Assembly: GCA_946615875.1 (NCBI GenBank)
Contig: CAMOIK010000042.1
Span: 1-13,274, forward strand
DNA: 13,274 nt
Source of the DNA: an uncultured Verrucomicrobiota bacterium
Lineage (GTDB): Bacteria; Verrucomicrobiota; Kiritimatiellia; RFP12; UBA1067
Reading direction: 5' to 3'
Shown: positions 1 to 6,119 of the stretch, piece by piece
How positions within the stretch are numbered: the first letter of the stretch is position 1
Layout of the letters: each line of letters starts with the position of its first letter
Notes under the pieces: generated by a model
What the model saw: only the letters and a program-made list of their open reading frames with translations
Databases searched by the model: none
What the model was told of the DNA's origin: nothing
Made by a program: the position numbers and the translations under genes

Positions 1-519
1 GGCGACGAGTTTGCGGAGCGACTCCATGAGGACGCGCCTGCTGCCGCCGGGGAAGTCCGTCCTGCCGACCGATCCCGCGAAAAGCGTATCGCCGGAGAAA
101 AGCACGTTCGTCCCGTCGTCCGCGCGAACCTTGAAGCAGACGCCGCCAGGCGTGTGGCCCGGGGTCTCGATCGCTTCAACGAACCCCGGCCATTCCCCGG
201 TCACGAGCGAGGCCGGGCGTGGTATCGCTGGATATTCCGGCGGAAACTGGTTGAATGCGTGCGTCATGACCGGTGCGTCGCGCTCGTGCACGAAAACCGG
301 CAGTCCCGGAGAGGCGCGCTCAAGCGCCGGAATGGCGCCGATGTGGTCGAAGTGCGCGTGGGTCAGCAGCACGCCGCCCAAAACGCATCCCGCCGCCCGC
401 ACGATCGAAAGTATCCGCTCCGGGTCCGCGCCAGGGTCGATAATCCACGCCTTGCCATCGACGGCCAAGACGCTGCAGTTCACCTCGAAAGACCCGACCT
501 GTGTTGTTTCGATTGTCAT
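1..519 (-). CDS. MBL-fold metallo-hydrolase (glyoxalase II-like), partial
   Basis: Reading the minus strand from the ATG at 519 gives 173 codons open to the window edge, so the C-terminus is missing. The protein has the metallo-beta-lactamase fold signature HAHFDH (residues 54-59), TPGH with the next metal His (H122) and the bridging Asp in SGDTLF (D144). The last metal His would lie beyond the edge. The compact form with an early DPGAD motif (residues 29-33) and GRTDFPGG after the Asp matches small glyoxalase II-like hydrolases, which cleave thioesters such as S-lactoylglutathione or other labile substrates in the cytoplasm. The true substrate cannot be told. No Shine-Dalgarno sequence precedes the ATG; a TATAAT box lies 6 nt upstream, so the mRNA may be leaderless. 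It lies 272 bp downstream of the ABC ATPase gene and probably has its own promoter. Confidence 0.9.
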   Translation of the reverse strand, partial: MTIETTQVGSFEVNCSVLAVDGKAWIIDPGADPERILSIVRAAGCVLGGVLLTHAHFDHIGAIPALERASPGLPVFVHERDAPVMTHAFNQFPPEYPAIPRPASLVTGEWPGFVEAIETPGHTPGGVCFKVRADDGTNVLFSGDTLFAGSVGRTDFPGGSRRVLMESLRKLVA

Positions 520-525
520 GCGAGC

Positions 526-542
526 ATTATACCATATTTCCC
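526..542 (-). promoter_or_regulatory. Extended -10 promoter of the MBL-hydrolase gene
   Basis: On the minus strand a perfect TATAAT (526-531) is preceded by TGG, giving an extended -10 TGnTATAAT, and by a GAAA tract (537-540). The ATG at 519 follows after 6 nt, so the expected transcription start falls on or next to the start codon. No good -35 hexamer is visible at 16-18 bp spacing, as is usual for extended -10 promoters. The motif resembles those before the genes starting at 2325 and 13208. Confidence 0.6.
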
Positions 543-616
543 GCCGCATGTGCGCGGAAACTTCGCCGCGCCGTCTTCCGCCGACTTGCCACGGCAAATG
601 CCCATAGAGTGCGGGA

Positions 617-636
617 GTCCTCGGCAAGACGAGGAC
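617..636. other. Perfect 7-bp stem-loop
   Basis: GTCCTCG (617-623) and CGAGGAC (630-636) form a perfect 7-bp stem with a 6-nt loop. No T-run follows on either strand, so it is not a classic intrinsic terminator. It lies in the non-coding stretch between the ABC ATPase and MBL genes, next to the larger structure at 655-714. Confidence 0.5.
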
Positions 637-654
637 CCGTTCTGCGGCGGAGGA

Positions 655-714
655 CGGTTCGTCGGCGTGTCGCGTCACCAAAGAGCGAAGCGCCGGACGG
701 CGTTTGACGAACCG
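655..714. other. 9-bp inverted repeat enclosing a second hairpin
   Basis: CGGTTCGTC (655-663) and GACGAACCG (706-714) are exact reverse complements. The 42 nt between them contain CGCCG-GA-CGGCG (691-702), a second perfect stem. Together they can fold into a branched structure in RNA from either strand. It could be a structured 3' end for the ABC exporter transcript, a leader element or a small RNA. No T-run marks it as an intrinsic terminator. Confidence 0.45.
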
Positions 715-719
715 GGAGC

Positions 720-788
720 CCATATATTCACCTGCCGCATGTCTATATATTCACATGGCACGTGTCTATATATTCACTTGGCCGGGGG
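720..788. repeat. Three tandem 23-bp repeats, core ATATATTCAC
   Basis: The plus-strand core ATATATTCAC occurs at 722-731, 745-754 and 768-777, a strict 23-bp period. Copies 2 and 3 share the longer TGTCTATATATTCAC. The third copy lies within an imperfect 16-bp palindrome (762-777) of form GTGnnTATATAnnCAC. The array begins a few bases beyond the stop codon of the ABC ATPase gene and is markedly AT-rich against its surroundings. Three 23-bp units with no spacers do not make a CRISPR array. It may be an operator array or a tandem-repeat remnant. Confidence 0.7.
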
Positions 789-791
789 GCG

Positions 792-1565
792 TCAAGGGAA
801 ACTTGGCGGCACAGACGTATTCTTGAGATACGCCTCGTAGGCGGCGCAGACTCCGGGAACGTCGTCGCTGAACGCGATCTGCCGGCCCTTGTCGAGCCAC
901 AGCACTTTGCTGCACATCTCTCGCACCTGCCCCATCGAGTGGGTGACGAGGATCGTCGTCGCGCCGCCGGAGATTATTTCGCGCATCTTCGCCTCGCTTT
1001 TGCGCCGGAACGCACCGTCGCCGACGGACAGGACTTCGTCGAGGATGAGTATCTCCGGCTTGATCAGCGACGCGATGGAGAACGCCAGACGCGACTTCAT
1101 CCCGGACGACAGCTGCTTGAACGGGCGATCTTCAAAGTCGCGCAGCTCGGCGAAATCGACTATGCTGCCGTATGCGTCGTCCATGAATGCGCGCGTGTAG
1201 CCGAGCAACGCGCCTCGCAGATAGGTGTTCTCGCGCACCGTCAACTCGCCGTCAAAGCCAGACGCCAGTTCCAGCAGCGCGGCGATCTTGCCGCGCCGCA
1301 CGATCTTCCCTTTCGTCGGCTCCATTATCCCGGCGACGGCTTTGAGCAGCGTGGACTTGCCTGCGCCGTTCGCGCCGATGATGCCCAGCATGTCGCCGCT
1401 CTCCAGCGAGAACGTGACATCGCGGTCCGCCCAGAACTCCACTACCTTGTAGCGGCCAGTGAGGCGGCGCATCACCCACTCTTTCAGCCCGATGTTCTTG
1501 AAGTCGCCGACCTGGTAGCGTATCGAAACGCCGCTGCACGAGAGCATCTGCTTCCTGTCAGACAT
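792..1565 (-). CDS. ABC transporter ATPase, polysaccharide-export type (TagH/Wzt/KpsT-like)
   Basis: This 257-residue cytoplasmic ATPase powers the permease encoded just upstream. Visible are Walker A GANGAGKST (64-72), the Q-loop-side stretch LASGFDGELTVREN (100-113) typical of the Wzt/TagH/KpsT group, the signature LSSGM (152-156), Walker B ILILDE (172-177) and the switch His H209. The family exports lipid-linked O-antigen, teichoic acid or capsule chains. The length leaves no room for the C-terminal carbohydrate-binding domain of long Wzt proteins. The ATG at 1565 overlaps the permease stop by 8 bases, so the two are translationally coupled. No glycosyltransferase genes are nearby, so the exported polymer is unknown. 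Confidence 0.9.
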   Translation of the reverse strand: MSDRKQMLSCSGVSIRYQVGDFKNIGLKEWVMRRLTGRYKVVEFWADRDVTFSLESGDMLGIIGANGAGKSTLLKAVAGIMEPTKGKIVRRGKIAALLELASGFDGELTVRENTYLRGALLGYTRAFMDDAYGSIVDFAELRDFEDRPFKQLSSGMKSRLAFSIASLIKPEILILDEVLSVGDGAFRRKSEAKMREIISGGATTILVTHSMGQVREMCSKVLWLDKGRQIAFSDDVPGVCAAYEAYLKNTSVPPSFP

Positions 1566-2325
1566 AGTATAGGAACCTCGTGTTGTAGTGCTTGTACATG
1601 AACGCACCGACCGCAAGCGCGACGAGCGCGAAGCACGCCAGCGTCAGATGGGTCTCCAGATCCGGCACTGCACCGCCAAGCACGACCTCCCTGAAGTAGG
1701 CGATATGCCGATACACGGGATTGCAGGCAAACACCATCTGCGCCTTCGGCGACATCCCGTCCACGGAGTAGAAGATGGCCGAGCCGTACATCAGCAGCTG
1801 CGTCGCCACGCCCCATATGTAGTCCATGTCGCGGAAAAACACGTATAGCGCGGAAAGCACCAGCCCTATGCCGATGTTGAACACCAGCATCGTGGCGACG
1901 GGGTAGGCCAGCATGACGAAACGCCACGTGAAGGTTACGTCGTCCAGCCAGCAGAAAAAGAGGAACACCAGCATCGTGAGAAGGAAGTTGATGAGCGTCT
2001 GCACGCTACCGGAAAGAAGGAACAGGTATTTGGGCACGTTCACTTTGGAAAAAATGGCGGCGTTGCCGAAGAGGCTGCGCATCCCCAGGCCCGACGACTC
2101 GGAGAACCAGCAGAAGATCACGTTGCCGCAGAATATGTAGGTGGTGAAGTGGTCTATGTTGCGCCCGAAGAACTGCCCGAAGACGAGTTTCATCACGAGC
2201 AGGGTCAGCAATGGCATCAGCATGCTCCATCCCATGCCGAGCACAGTGCGCTTGTATTTCTTCTTGAAGTCGCGCTTCACAAGTTCCTCAAAGAGGAATC
2301 TGTATCTGGAAAGTGTCTCTGTCAC
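1558..2325 (-). CDS. ABC-2 type permease, polysaccharide export (TagG/KpsM/Wzm-like)
   Basis: This 255-residue inner-membrane protein begins with an amphipathic, basic N-terminus (ending in RDFKKKYKRTVLG, then WSMLMPLL) typical of TagG/KpsM/Wzm permeases. About six hydrophobic segments follow, roughly at residues 35-55, 60-85, 95-125, 135-165, 170-190 and 225-245. It would form the channel through which the downstream ATPase drives export of a lipid-linked polysaccharide. The start is a GTG at 2325; the conserved N-terminus supports it. AAGGGG lies directly against the GTG, too close to act as a normal ribosome-binding site, and a TATAAT box lies only 7 nt upstream, so the message may be leaderless. 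Confidence 0.9.
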   Translation of the reverse strand: MTETLSRYRFLFEELVKRDFKKKYKRTVLGMGWSMLMPLLTLLVMKLVFGQFFGRNIDHFTTYIFCGNVIFCWFSESSGLGMRSLFGNAAIFSKVNVPKYLFLLSGSVQTLINFLLTMLVFLFFCWLDDVTFTWRFVMLAYPVATMLVFNIGIGLVLSALYVFFRDMDYIWGVATQLLMYGSAIFYSVDGMSPKAQMVFACNPVYRHIAYFREVVLGGAVPDLETHLTLACFALVALAVGAFMYKHYNTRFLYYV

Positions 2326-2332
2326 GCCCCTT

Positions 2333-2348
2333 ATTATACCAAATTTTC
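2333..2348 (-). promoter_or_regulatory. Extended -10 promoter of the ABC exporter, overlapping the rpoN stop codon
   Basis: The minus strand reads GAAAATTTGGTATAAT, with TATAAT at 2333-2338 and a TGG extension. The TAA stop of rpoN (2334-2336) lies inside the box. The GTG of the permease gene follows after 7 nt. No -35 hexamer is visible at 17 bp. The exporter may therefore be transcribed independently of rpoN. Confidence 0.55.
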
Positions 2349-3815
2349 AGGCTCGCGGGGCGAAACGCCGTTCGCCGCGAACGGCTGCGGCGGCGGTCGG
2401 CGCGCCGCCCTCTCGGCCGCCGGAGGAATGCCGAGACGCGCGCGGTATTTCGCCACGGTGCGGCGCGCCACCCGGAATCCCTCGGACGCAAGCAGCGCGG
2501 CAAGCCGTTCGTCGGAAAGCGGTCGCGCCGCGTCCTCGTCTTCCACGAGTTCCGCCAACCTCCGCTCGACGCTCGCCGTGGCGACCTCGCCGCCTTCGCC
2601 GGTCGCTATGCCGGCGATGAAGAATGCGCGCAGCTCCACCGTCCCGAACGGCGTGGACGCATACTTCCCGTTGACGGTGCGCGACACGGTGGAATGGTGG
2701 ACGCCCACCCGGGACGCGATCTCGCTCATCGTCAGCGGCTTCAACGCCTGCATCCCGCGCTCGAAATATTCGTGCTGGGCGTCGAATATCGCCTGTGCGA
2801 TGGAGCGTATCGTGTCGTAGCGGTGCGCGATCGCCTCGCGCAGTTCCTCGATCGCCGCGACCTTGGCGCGGATGTACGAGCGCACTTCGTCGCTCGTCTC
2901 CGGCGAAGAAAGCATCTTGAGATAACGGCGGGATACGCGGATCTCCGGCAGGTCGCGCTCGTCCACCTTCGCCACCCATCTGTCTCCTTCGCGCACCGCG
3001 TGGATCTCCGGGCGAATATACGCCTCCGTCGCCGTCGCGCTCGCGTAGGCGCGCCCTGGATGCGGCTCGAGCGTCTTCAGGAGCTTGAGGCAGTCTTCGA
3101 TGCGCTCGTCGCTCATGCCCGTAGCCGACTCTATGGCGGCGTAATCCCGCCGCGCCAGATCGCCGAGATGATGGCGTATCAGTTCTTCCACGTCGGCGCG
3201 GTATGGGGAATCGCCAAGCCGGTCGAGCTGCGCCAGCAGACATTCCTCCAGCGTGGTCGTCCCGCAACCTGGCGGATCGAGCGTCGCTATTGCTCTGAGG
3301 ATGCGCCGCAACCGCCCTTCTGTCGCGCCAGTCACCATCATCAGGTCGGCGATGGAGCCGACGAACCGACCGTCCTCGTCCAGACTGCCCACAAGCGTCT
3401 CGGCTATCTGGCGGTCTCCTGGCGAGAGGTCTGCCAAGCCGAGCTGGCCTCGCAGATGTTCCTCCAGAGTCTCGGCGCGCGTCTGGCTGTCGAAGAAATG
3501 CTCGCGCCGCTCCAGCGCGTCCGCATCTGCGGAGAAATACGACTGCACGAAATCGTCGCCGTCGTCCGGCCAGTCGCTGGCGTCGCCGGTCTCCACCGCT
3601 TCGCCGGCGCGCTCCACCTCGCTTGTCGTGTGCGGCGAGATGGTTTGCTCCACGTCATCCGCCACCGGGTTGCCGGCCAGTTCGCGGTATATTTCCTCGC
3701 GCAGGCCGCCAATGTCCTGCGCGAGCAGTTTCAGGCCAAGGCGCATCCTGGGCGCAATGGTCTGGCGTTGTTTCAGGCTTTGTCTGCCCGACAGTCCTAC
3801 GGTTGGACGGCTCAC
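2334..3815 (-). CDS. rpoN: RNA polymerase sigma-54 factor
   Basis: This 493-residue protein is sigma-54, which directs RNA polymerase to -24/-12 promoters and needs an AAA+ activator. Region I (about residues 7-53, with SLKQRQTIAPRMRLGLKLL and ELAGNPV) is followed by an acidic region II (about 70-110), the core-binding domain, the helix-turn-helix EIASRVGVHHSTVSRTVNGK (365-384) and the RpoN box ARRTVAKYR (450-458). Length is normal. The start is a GTG at 3815 behind a weak GGTGG. The 3' end is shared with the -10 box of the exporter promoter. The upstream neighbour is the Minf_1886 gene, 63 bp away. The 35 residues after the RpoN box are Pro/Ala/Arg-rich and not conserved in the family. Confidence 0.97.
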   Translation of the reverse strand: MSRPTVGLSGRQSLKQRQTIAPRMRLGLKLLAQDIGGLREEIYRELAGNPVADDVEQTISPHTTSEVERAGEAVETGDASDWPDDGDDFVQSYFSADADALERREHFFDSQTRAETLEEHLRGQLGLADLSPGDRQIAETLVGSLDEDGRFVGSIADLMMVTGATEGRLRRILRAIATLDPPGCGTTTLEECLLAQLDRLGDSPYRADVEELIRHHLGDLARRDYAAIESATGMSDERIEDCLKLLKTLEPHPGRAYASATATEAYIRPEIHAVREGDRWVAKVDERDLPEIRVSRRYLKMLSSPETSDEVRSYIRAKVAAIEELREAIAHRYDTIRSIAQAIFDAQHEYFERGMQALKPLTMSEIASRVGVHHSTVSRTVNGKYASTPFGTVELRAFFIAGIATGEGGEVATASVERRLAELVEDEDAARPLSDERLAALLASEGFRVARRTVAKYRARLGIPPAAERAARRPPPQPFAANGVSPREPENLV

Positions 3816-3878
3816 GTTCCCACCACGCGACGAACTGATGGCTGCGGCGGACGCGCCACCGGCGGTCGAGGCGTCAAG

Positions 3879-4235
3879 CTACCTTGGCGCAAACGGGACG
3901 AGGAACGCTTCACGGAAATCATAACCGTCGAGGAAGGACTCCTTCGTATCGCCCTCGGAGCGGGATATGCGACCGAACTCCGCGAGATTGAACATCATCT
4001 CGCCGATGTCCTCGCAACGCTTAACGCCCCACTCTTCGAGGACGCAGTACGCGAGCGGCCCGAATTCGTCGAGCGCTGTCTCGCGGAACTCTTCGATAAT
4101 GTCGGCCGCTGTTACGTTCTTTCCTTTCTCTGCGAGGTAGGAGAACGCATCCATCAGCAGCACGTAGGCGCGAGCGGCATAGCGGCTGTCCTTCGCCACG
4201 ATGTCCTCGAACCTGTCAGTATCGTAGTCAAGCAT
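3879..4235 (-). CDS. Minf_1886 family protein, function unknown
   Basis: The 118-residue product has the hallmarks of this family: FEDIVAKDSRY (9-19), AYVLLMDAFSYL, then ALDEFGPLAYCVLEEWGVKR, CEDIGEMMFNLAEFG and DGYDFREAF near the end. The family is named after a Methylacidiphilum infernorum protein and is largely known from PVC bacteria and relatives; no function is established. It is small, soluble and has no signal peptide. The ATG at 4235 is chosen because homologues begin about there; the Shine-Dalgarno is poor and a TTG at 4283 could extend it by 16 residues. It lies between the RRM gene (92 bp upstream) and rpoN (63 bp downstream), probably co-transcribed with one or both. Confidence 0.88.
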   Translation of the reverse strand: MLDYDTDRFEDIVAKDSRYAARAYVLLMDAFSYLAEKGKNVTAADIIEEFRETALDEFGPLAYCVLEEWGVKRCEDIGEMMFNLAEFGRISRSEGDTKESFLDGYDFREAFLVPFAPR

Positions 4236-4327
4236 GAAGACCGACAGCGGCGGCTGGCGATTGACCGGTGCGACCGCCCGCAACGCGAGTCTGCCGCAAA
4301 GCCATCAACCGCCACCGCCGACCTGTT

Positions 4328-4657
4328 TTACCAGCGGGTCTCGCGGCGGGGGCCGCGATCACGCCCGTAGCCGCGGTCGCGGCCATAGCCGCCACGTCCG
4401 CCGCGCTCTTCACGGGGTTTGGGCTGGGACTCGTTCGCGCGGACCGTGCGTCCGTCGATTTCGTGACCGTTGATGGCGTCGATTGCTGCCTGCGCCTGGG
4501 CGGCGTCGGGCATCGTCACGAAGCCGAAACCCTTGCTGCGGCCGGTCATGCGATCGGTCACAACGCGAACGGCGGTAACTTCGCCATAAGCCGCGAACGC
4601 CGCCTTAAGTCCCTCGTCGGTGGTCGCGTACGCGAGGTTACCAACATAGATTTCCAT
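4328..4657 (-). CDS. Small RNA-binding protein with one RRM and a Gly/Arg tail
   Basis: The 109-residue protein starts with an RNA recognition motif: RNP2 IYVGNL (3-8) and RNP1 KGFGFVTM (about 45-52). After about residue 80 it turns into a disordered basic tail rich in RGG, RGY and GRDRG, ending near RRETRW. Such glycine-rich RRM proteins occur in cyanobacteria and PVC bacteria; they bind single-stranded RNA and several are cold-induced. The ATG at 4657 has a good AAGGA eight bases upstream, and a clear -35/-10 pair lies further up, giving an untranslated leader of about 60 nt. Confidence 0.92.
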   Translation of the reverse strand: MEIYVGNLAYATTDEGLKAAFAAYGEVTAVRVVTDRMTGRSKGFGFVTMPDAAQAQAAIDAINGHEIDGRTVRANESQPKPREERGGRGGYGRDRGYGRDRGPRRETRW

Positions 4658-4726
4658 CTTATTTTTCCTTACTGTGATTAGTGTATGGCCCGAAAGACAC
4701 ACGCCTTCCATGACCTGACGAGGCAT

Positions 4727-4756
4727 ATTTTATCACTTTTGGACGGCGCTCGTCAA
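4727..4756 (-). promoter_or_regulatory. Sigma-70 type promoter of the RRM gene
   Basis: On the minus strand TTGACG (4751-4756) and TAAAAT (4727-4732) are 18 bp apart. The predicted transcript starts near 4720, leaving about 60 nt of leader before the ATG at 4657. The leader can form a weak hairpin (a GTGTG/CATAC pairing within about 4680-4700). Unlike three other gene heads in the window, this gene has an ordinary leader and Shine-Dalgarno. Confidence 0.55.
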
Positions 4757-4757
4757 T

Positions 4758-5114
4758 GGCAAACTTTGAGAATGTGAGTTTTCGGGCGGAGCATCCTGCG
4801 CATTGCCGTCCTTCTCCCGCCCTGCGGCAACGCTCTCTGGGCGTCACTTGAAACGACACTCCAAAATACCGTCGAAGAAGCGACTCTGGAACTGTATGTC
4901 GATGCGGATCGCCTGGGCGACGACGCTATGCGCGAAATCAACCGAACAGAACCAATCCTTTTGTCAGGACCTTGGCTCTCAATGCGTTGCCACGGCGCGA
5001 CTTTTGAATTGCGCCACGAGACGGACCAGGCTTCGGGGAATCGGCATTCGCTCTGCCATGCAAAACAGATTTCGTGTTTTCATTGTTCTCTTTTTATTGT
5101 TATGCTTCTCGCTT
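4758..5114. other. 357-bp stretch without an assigned gene
   Basis: This lies between the end of the dus gene and the RRM promoter. It contains a plus-strand open frame with coding-like composition (listed separately), an AT-rich patch at about 5060-5115, and a short stem-loop of form GGCGCGA...TTGCGCC near 4993-5014. I see no T-tailed terminator for the dus transcript and no tRNA or other RNA gene that I recognise. Confidence 0.5.
4790..4990 (+). pseudogene. Possible plus-strand gene remnant, unidentified
   Basis: The plus frame after the TGA at 4775-4777 is open to 5200. From about 4793 to 4975 it looks coding: the codons are G-rich at position 1, lower in GC at position 2 and mostly G or C at position 3. 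It gives segments such as RIAVLLPPCGNALWASLETT and LELYVDADRLGDDAMREINR. It has no upstream ATG or GTG, no ribosome-binding site and no family I recognise. Beyond about 5000 the composition loses this pattern, and past 5115 it is antisense to dus. It could be a decayed gene fragment or chance. It would be the only plus-strand gene here. Confidence 0.22.
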
Positions 5115-6119
5115 TCAGACAAGATGAGCACATCGTCCAAGCGTCGCCTCCGCCCTTTCCAAAACGGCAAGGACTTCGGCAACGGAGCGAACGGAGTTGA
5201 AACTGGCTCTGAGCGCGGCAGCGCCAGGCATGCCCGAGAAATAGCGGAAGAGGTGCGTGCGCACTTTCAGTGCGACAAAGGAGTCAAGCGACGGGATGCG
5301 CACGTCCGGCAACGCCTTCCGCAAATGTGCGTGGTATCTGACGAGAAAATCTAGGTGGCGACGGAAAAGGGAGACGGGATCGTGCGCCACGCCATAGTCG
5401 CGCCCGCCGGAAAGCGAGGCGCGGATGGCCGCGAATACGCCTGGCCGCGCCAGGGCGGCGCGCCCGACCATCAAACCAGCGACGCCTGTCGCGGCCATCT
5501 CTAACGCAGATTTGGCATCGACCACCCCGCCATTCCCGACAACAGGGATGGGAGAGCGTCGGACGGCATCGGCCAGGACGTCGAGGCAGGCCAGCCCTCC
5601 ATGCATCTGCGACGTGAAACGCGCGTGGATTGTCACGACGGCTGCGCCTGCGGCAACGGCGGCATCCACGAGCTCGAAAATCGAGACCGAGGATGGGTCA
5701 GGGCCCAGCCTCGTCTTCAGCGTGACCGGCAGCGACGTGTTTTCGCGCATCGCCTTCAGCAGACGGAAAACCTTCTCCGGCGACTTGACAAGCTGTGCAC
5801 CGGCGCCCGAGCGCGTCACCTTGGACATCGGACATCCGGCATTGAGATTCAGTTCGCTGAAGCGCGGAGAAAGCCGGTCGATTTCGCGGGCGGCGAAAGC
5901 AATCTCGTCCTCTTTCGCGCCAAAAATCTGGCAGGCGGGCGGAGGCTCCGACGGGAGTTTCTCCAACAGCGTTCGCGTTGGATTGTGGGAGTGTGCGAGC
6001 GCGGCGGCGCTGACCATCTCCGTAACGGCGGCATCCGCGCCCCCGGCGAGCGCCATCATGCGAAACGGTGAGTCTGTGAAGCCCGCGAGCGGCGCGAGGA
6101 TCAGGCGCGGCGGCGTCAC
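5115..6119 (-). CDS. tRNA-dihydrouridine synthase
   Basis: The 334-residue FMN-dependent enzyme reduces uridines in tRNA to dihydrouridine. The TIM-barrel start LAPLAGFTDSPFR (8-20), the substrate loop LNLNAGCPMSKV with catalytic C96, SGAGAQLVKSPE, LKTRLG, the IHARF strand and the FMN-phosphate motif VVGNGGVVD are all present, and the length is usual for the DusB/Dus family. The start is the GTG at 6119, which overlaps the stop of the upstream gene as GTGA and puts the conserved barrel start at residue 6. Open sequence continues upstream, but it lies inside the neighbour and does not resemble Dus. The Dus subfamily, and so the tRNA position modified, is not assigned. It is the last gene of the right block. 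Confidence 0.95.
   Translation of the reverse strand: MTPPRLILAPLAGFTDSPFRMMALAGGADAAVTEMVSAAALAHSHNPTRTLLEKLPSEPPPACQIFGAKEDEIAFAAREIDRLSPRFSELNLNAGCPMSKVTRSGAGAQLVKSPEKVFRLLKAMRENTSLPVTLKTRLGPDPSSVSIFELVDAAVAAGAAVVTIHARFTSQMHGGLACLDVLADAVRRSPIPVVGNGGVVDAKSALEMAATGVAGLMVGRAALARPGVFAAIRASLSGGRDYGVAHDPVSLFRRHLDFLVRYHAHLRKALPDVRIPSLDSFVALKVRTHLFRYFSGMPGAAALRASFNSVRSVAEVLAVLERAEATLGRCAHLV

Noticed and set aside
756..761. TGGCAC as the -24 element of a sigma-54 promoter
   Set aside because: No TTGC(A/T) lies at the required spacing; the bases belong to the 23-bp repeat.
762..777. NrdR box in the ATATAT-centred palindrome
   Set aside because: NrdR boxes have ACAC...GTGT outer arms around the AT core; here the arms are GTG...CAC and no nrd gene is nearby.
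720..788. CRISPR-like array at the 23-bp repeats
   Set aside because: The repeats abut with no unique spacers, number only three and have no cas genes nearby.
2313..4370. Very long plus-strand open frame (685 codons) opposite rpoN and the Minf_1886 gene
   Set aside because: Both minus-strand genes beneath it are certain; the plus frame is Arg/His/Ala-rich antisense of GC-rich codons with no recognisable domain.
4979..5080. 34-codon minus-strand frame downstream of dus with a weak AAAGAGA upstream
   Set aside because: Too short, no recognisable family, and the overlapping plus frame looks at least as coding-like; it may be part of a non-coding repeat.
5058..5354. Plus-strand frame starting with a signal-peptide-like hydrophobic stretch (about 5058-5115)
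   Set aside because: The hydrophobic part is the antisense of an AT-rich spacer, the rest is antisense to dus, and there is no ribosome-binding site.
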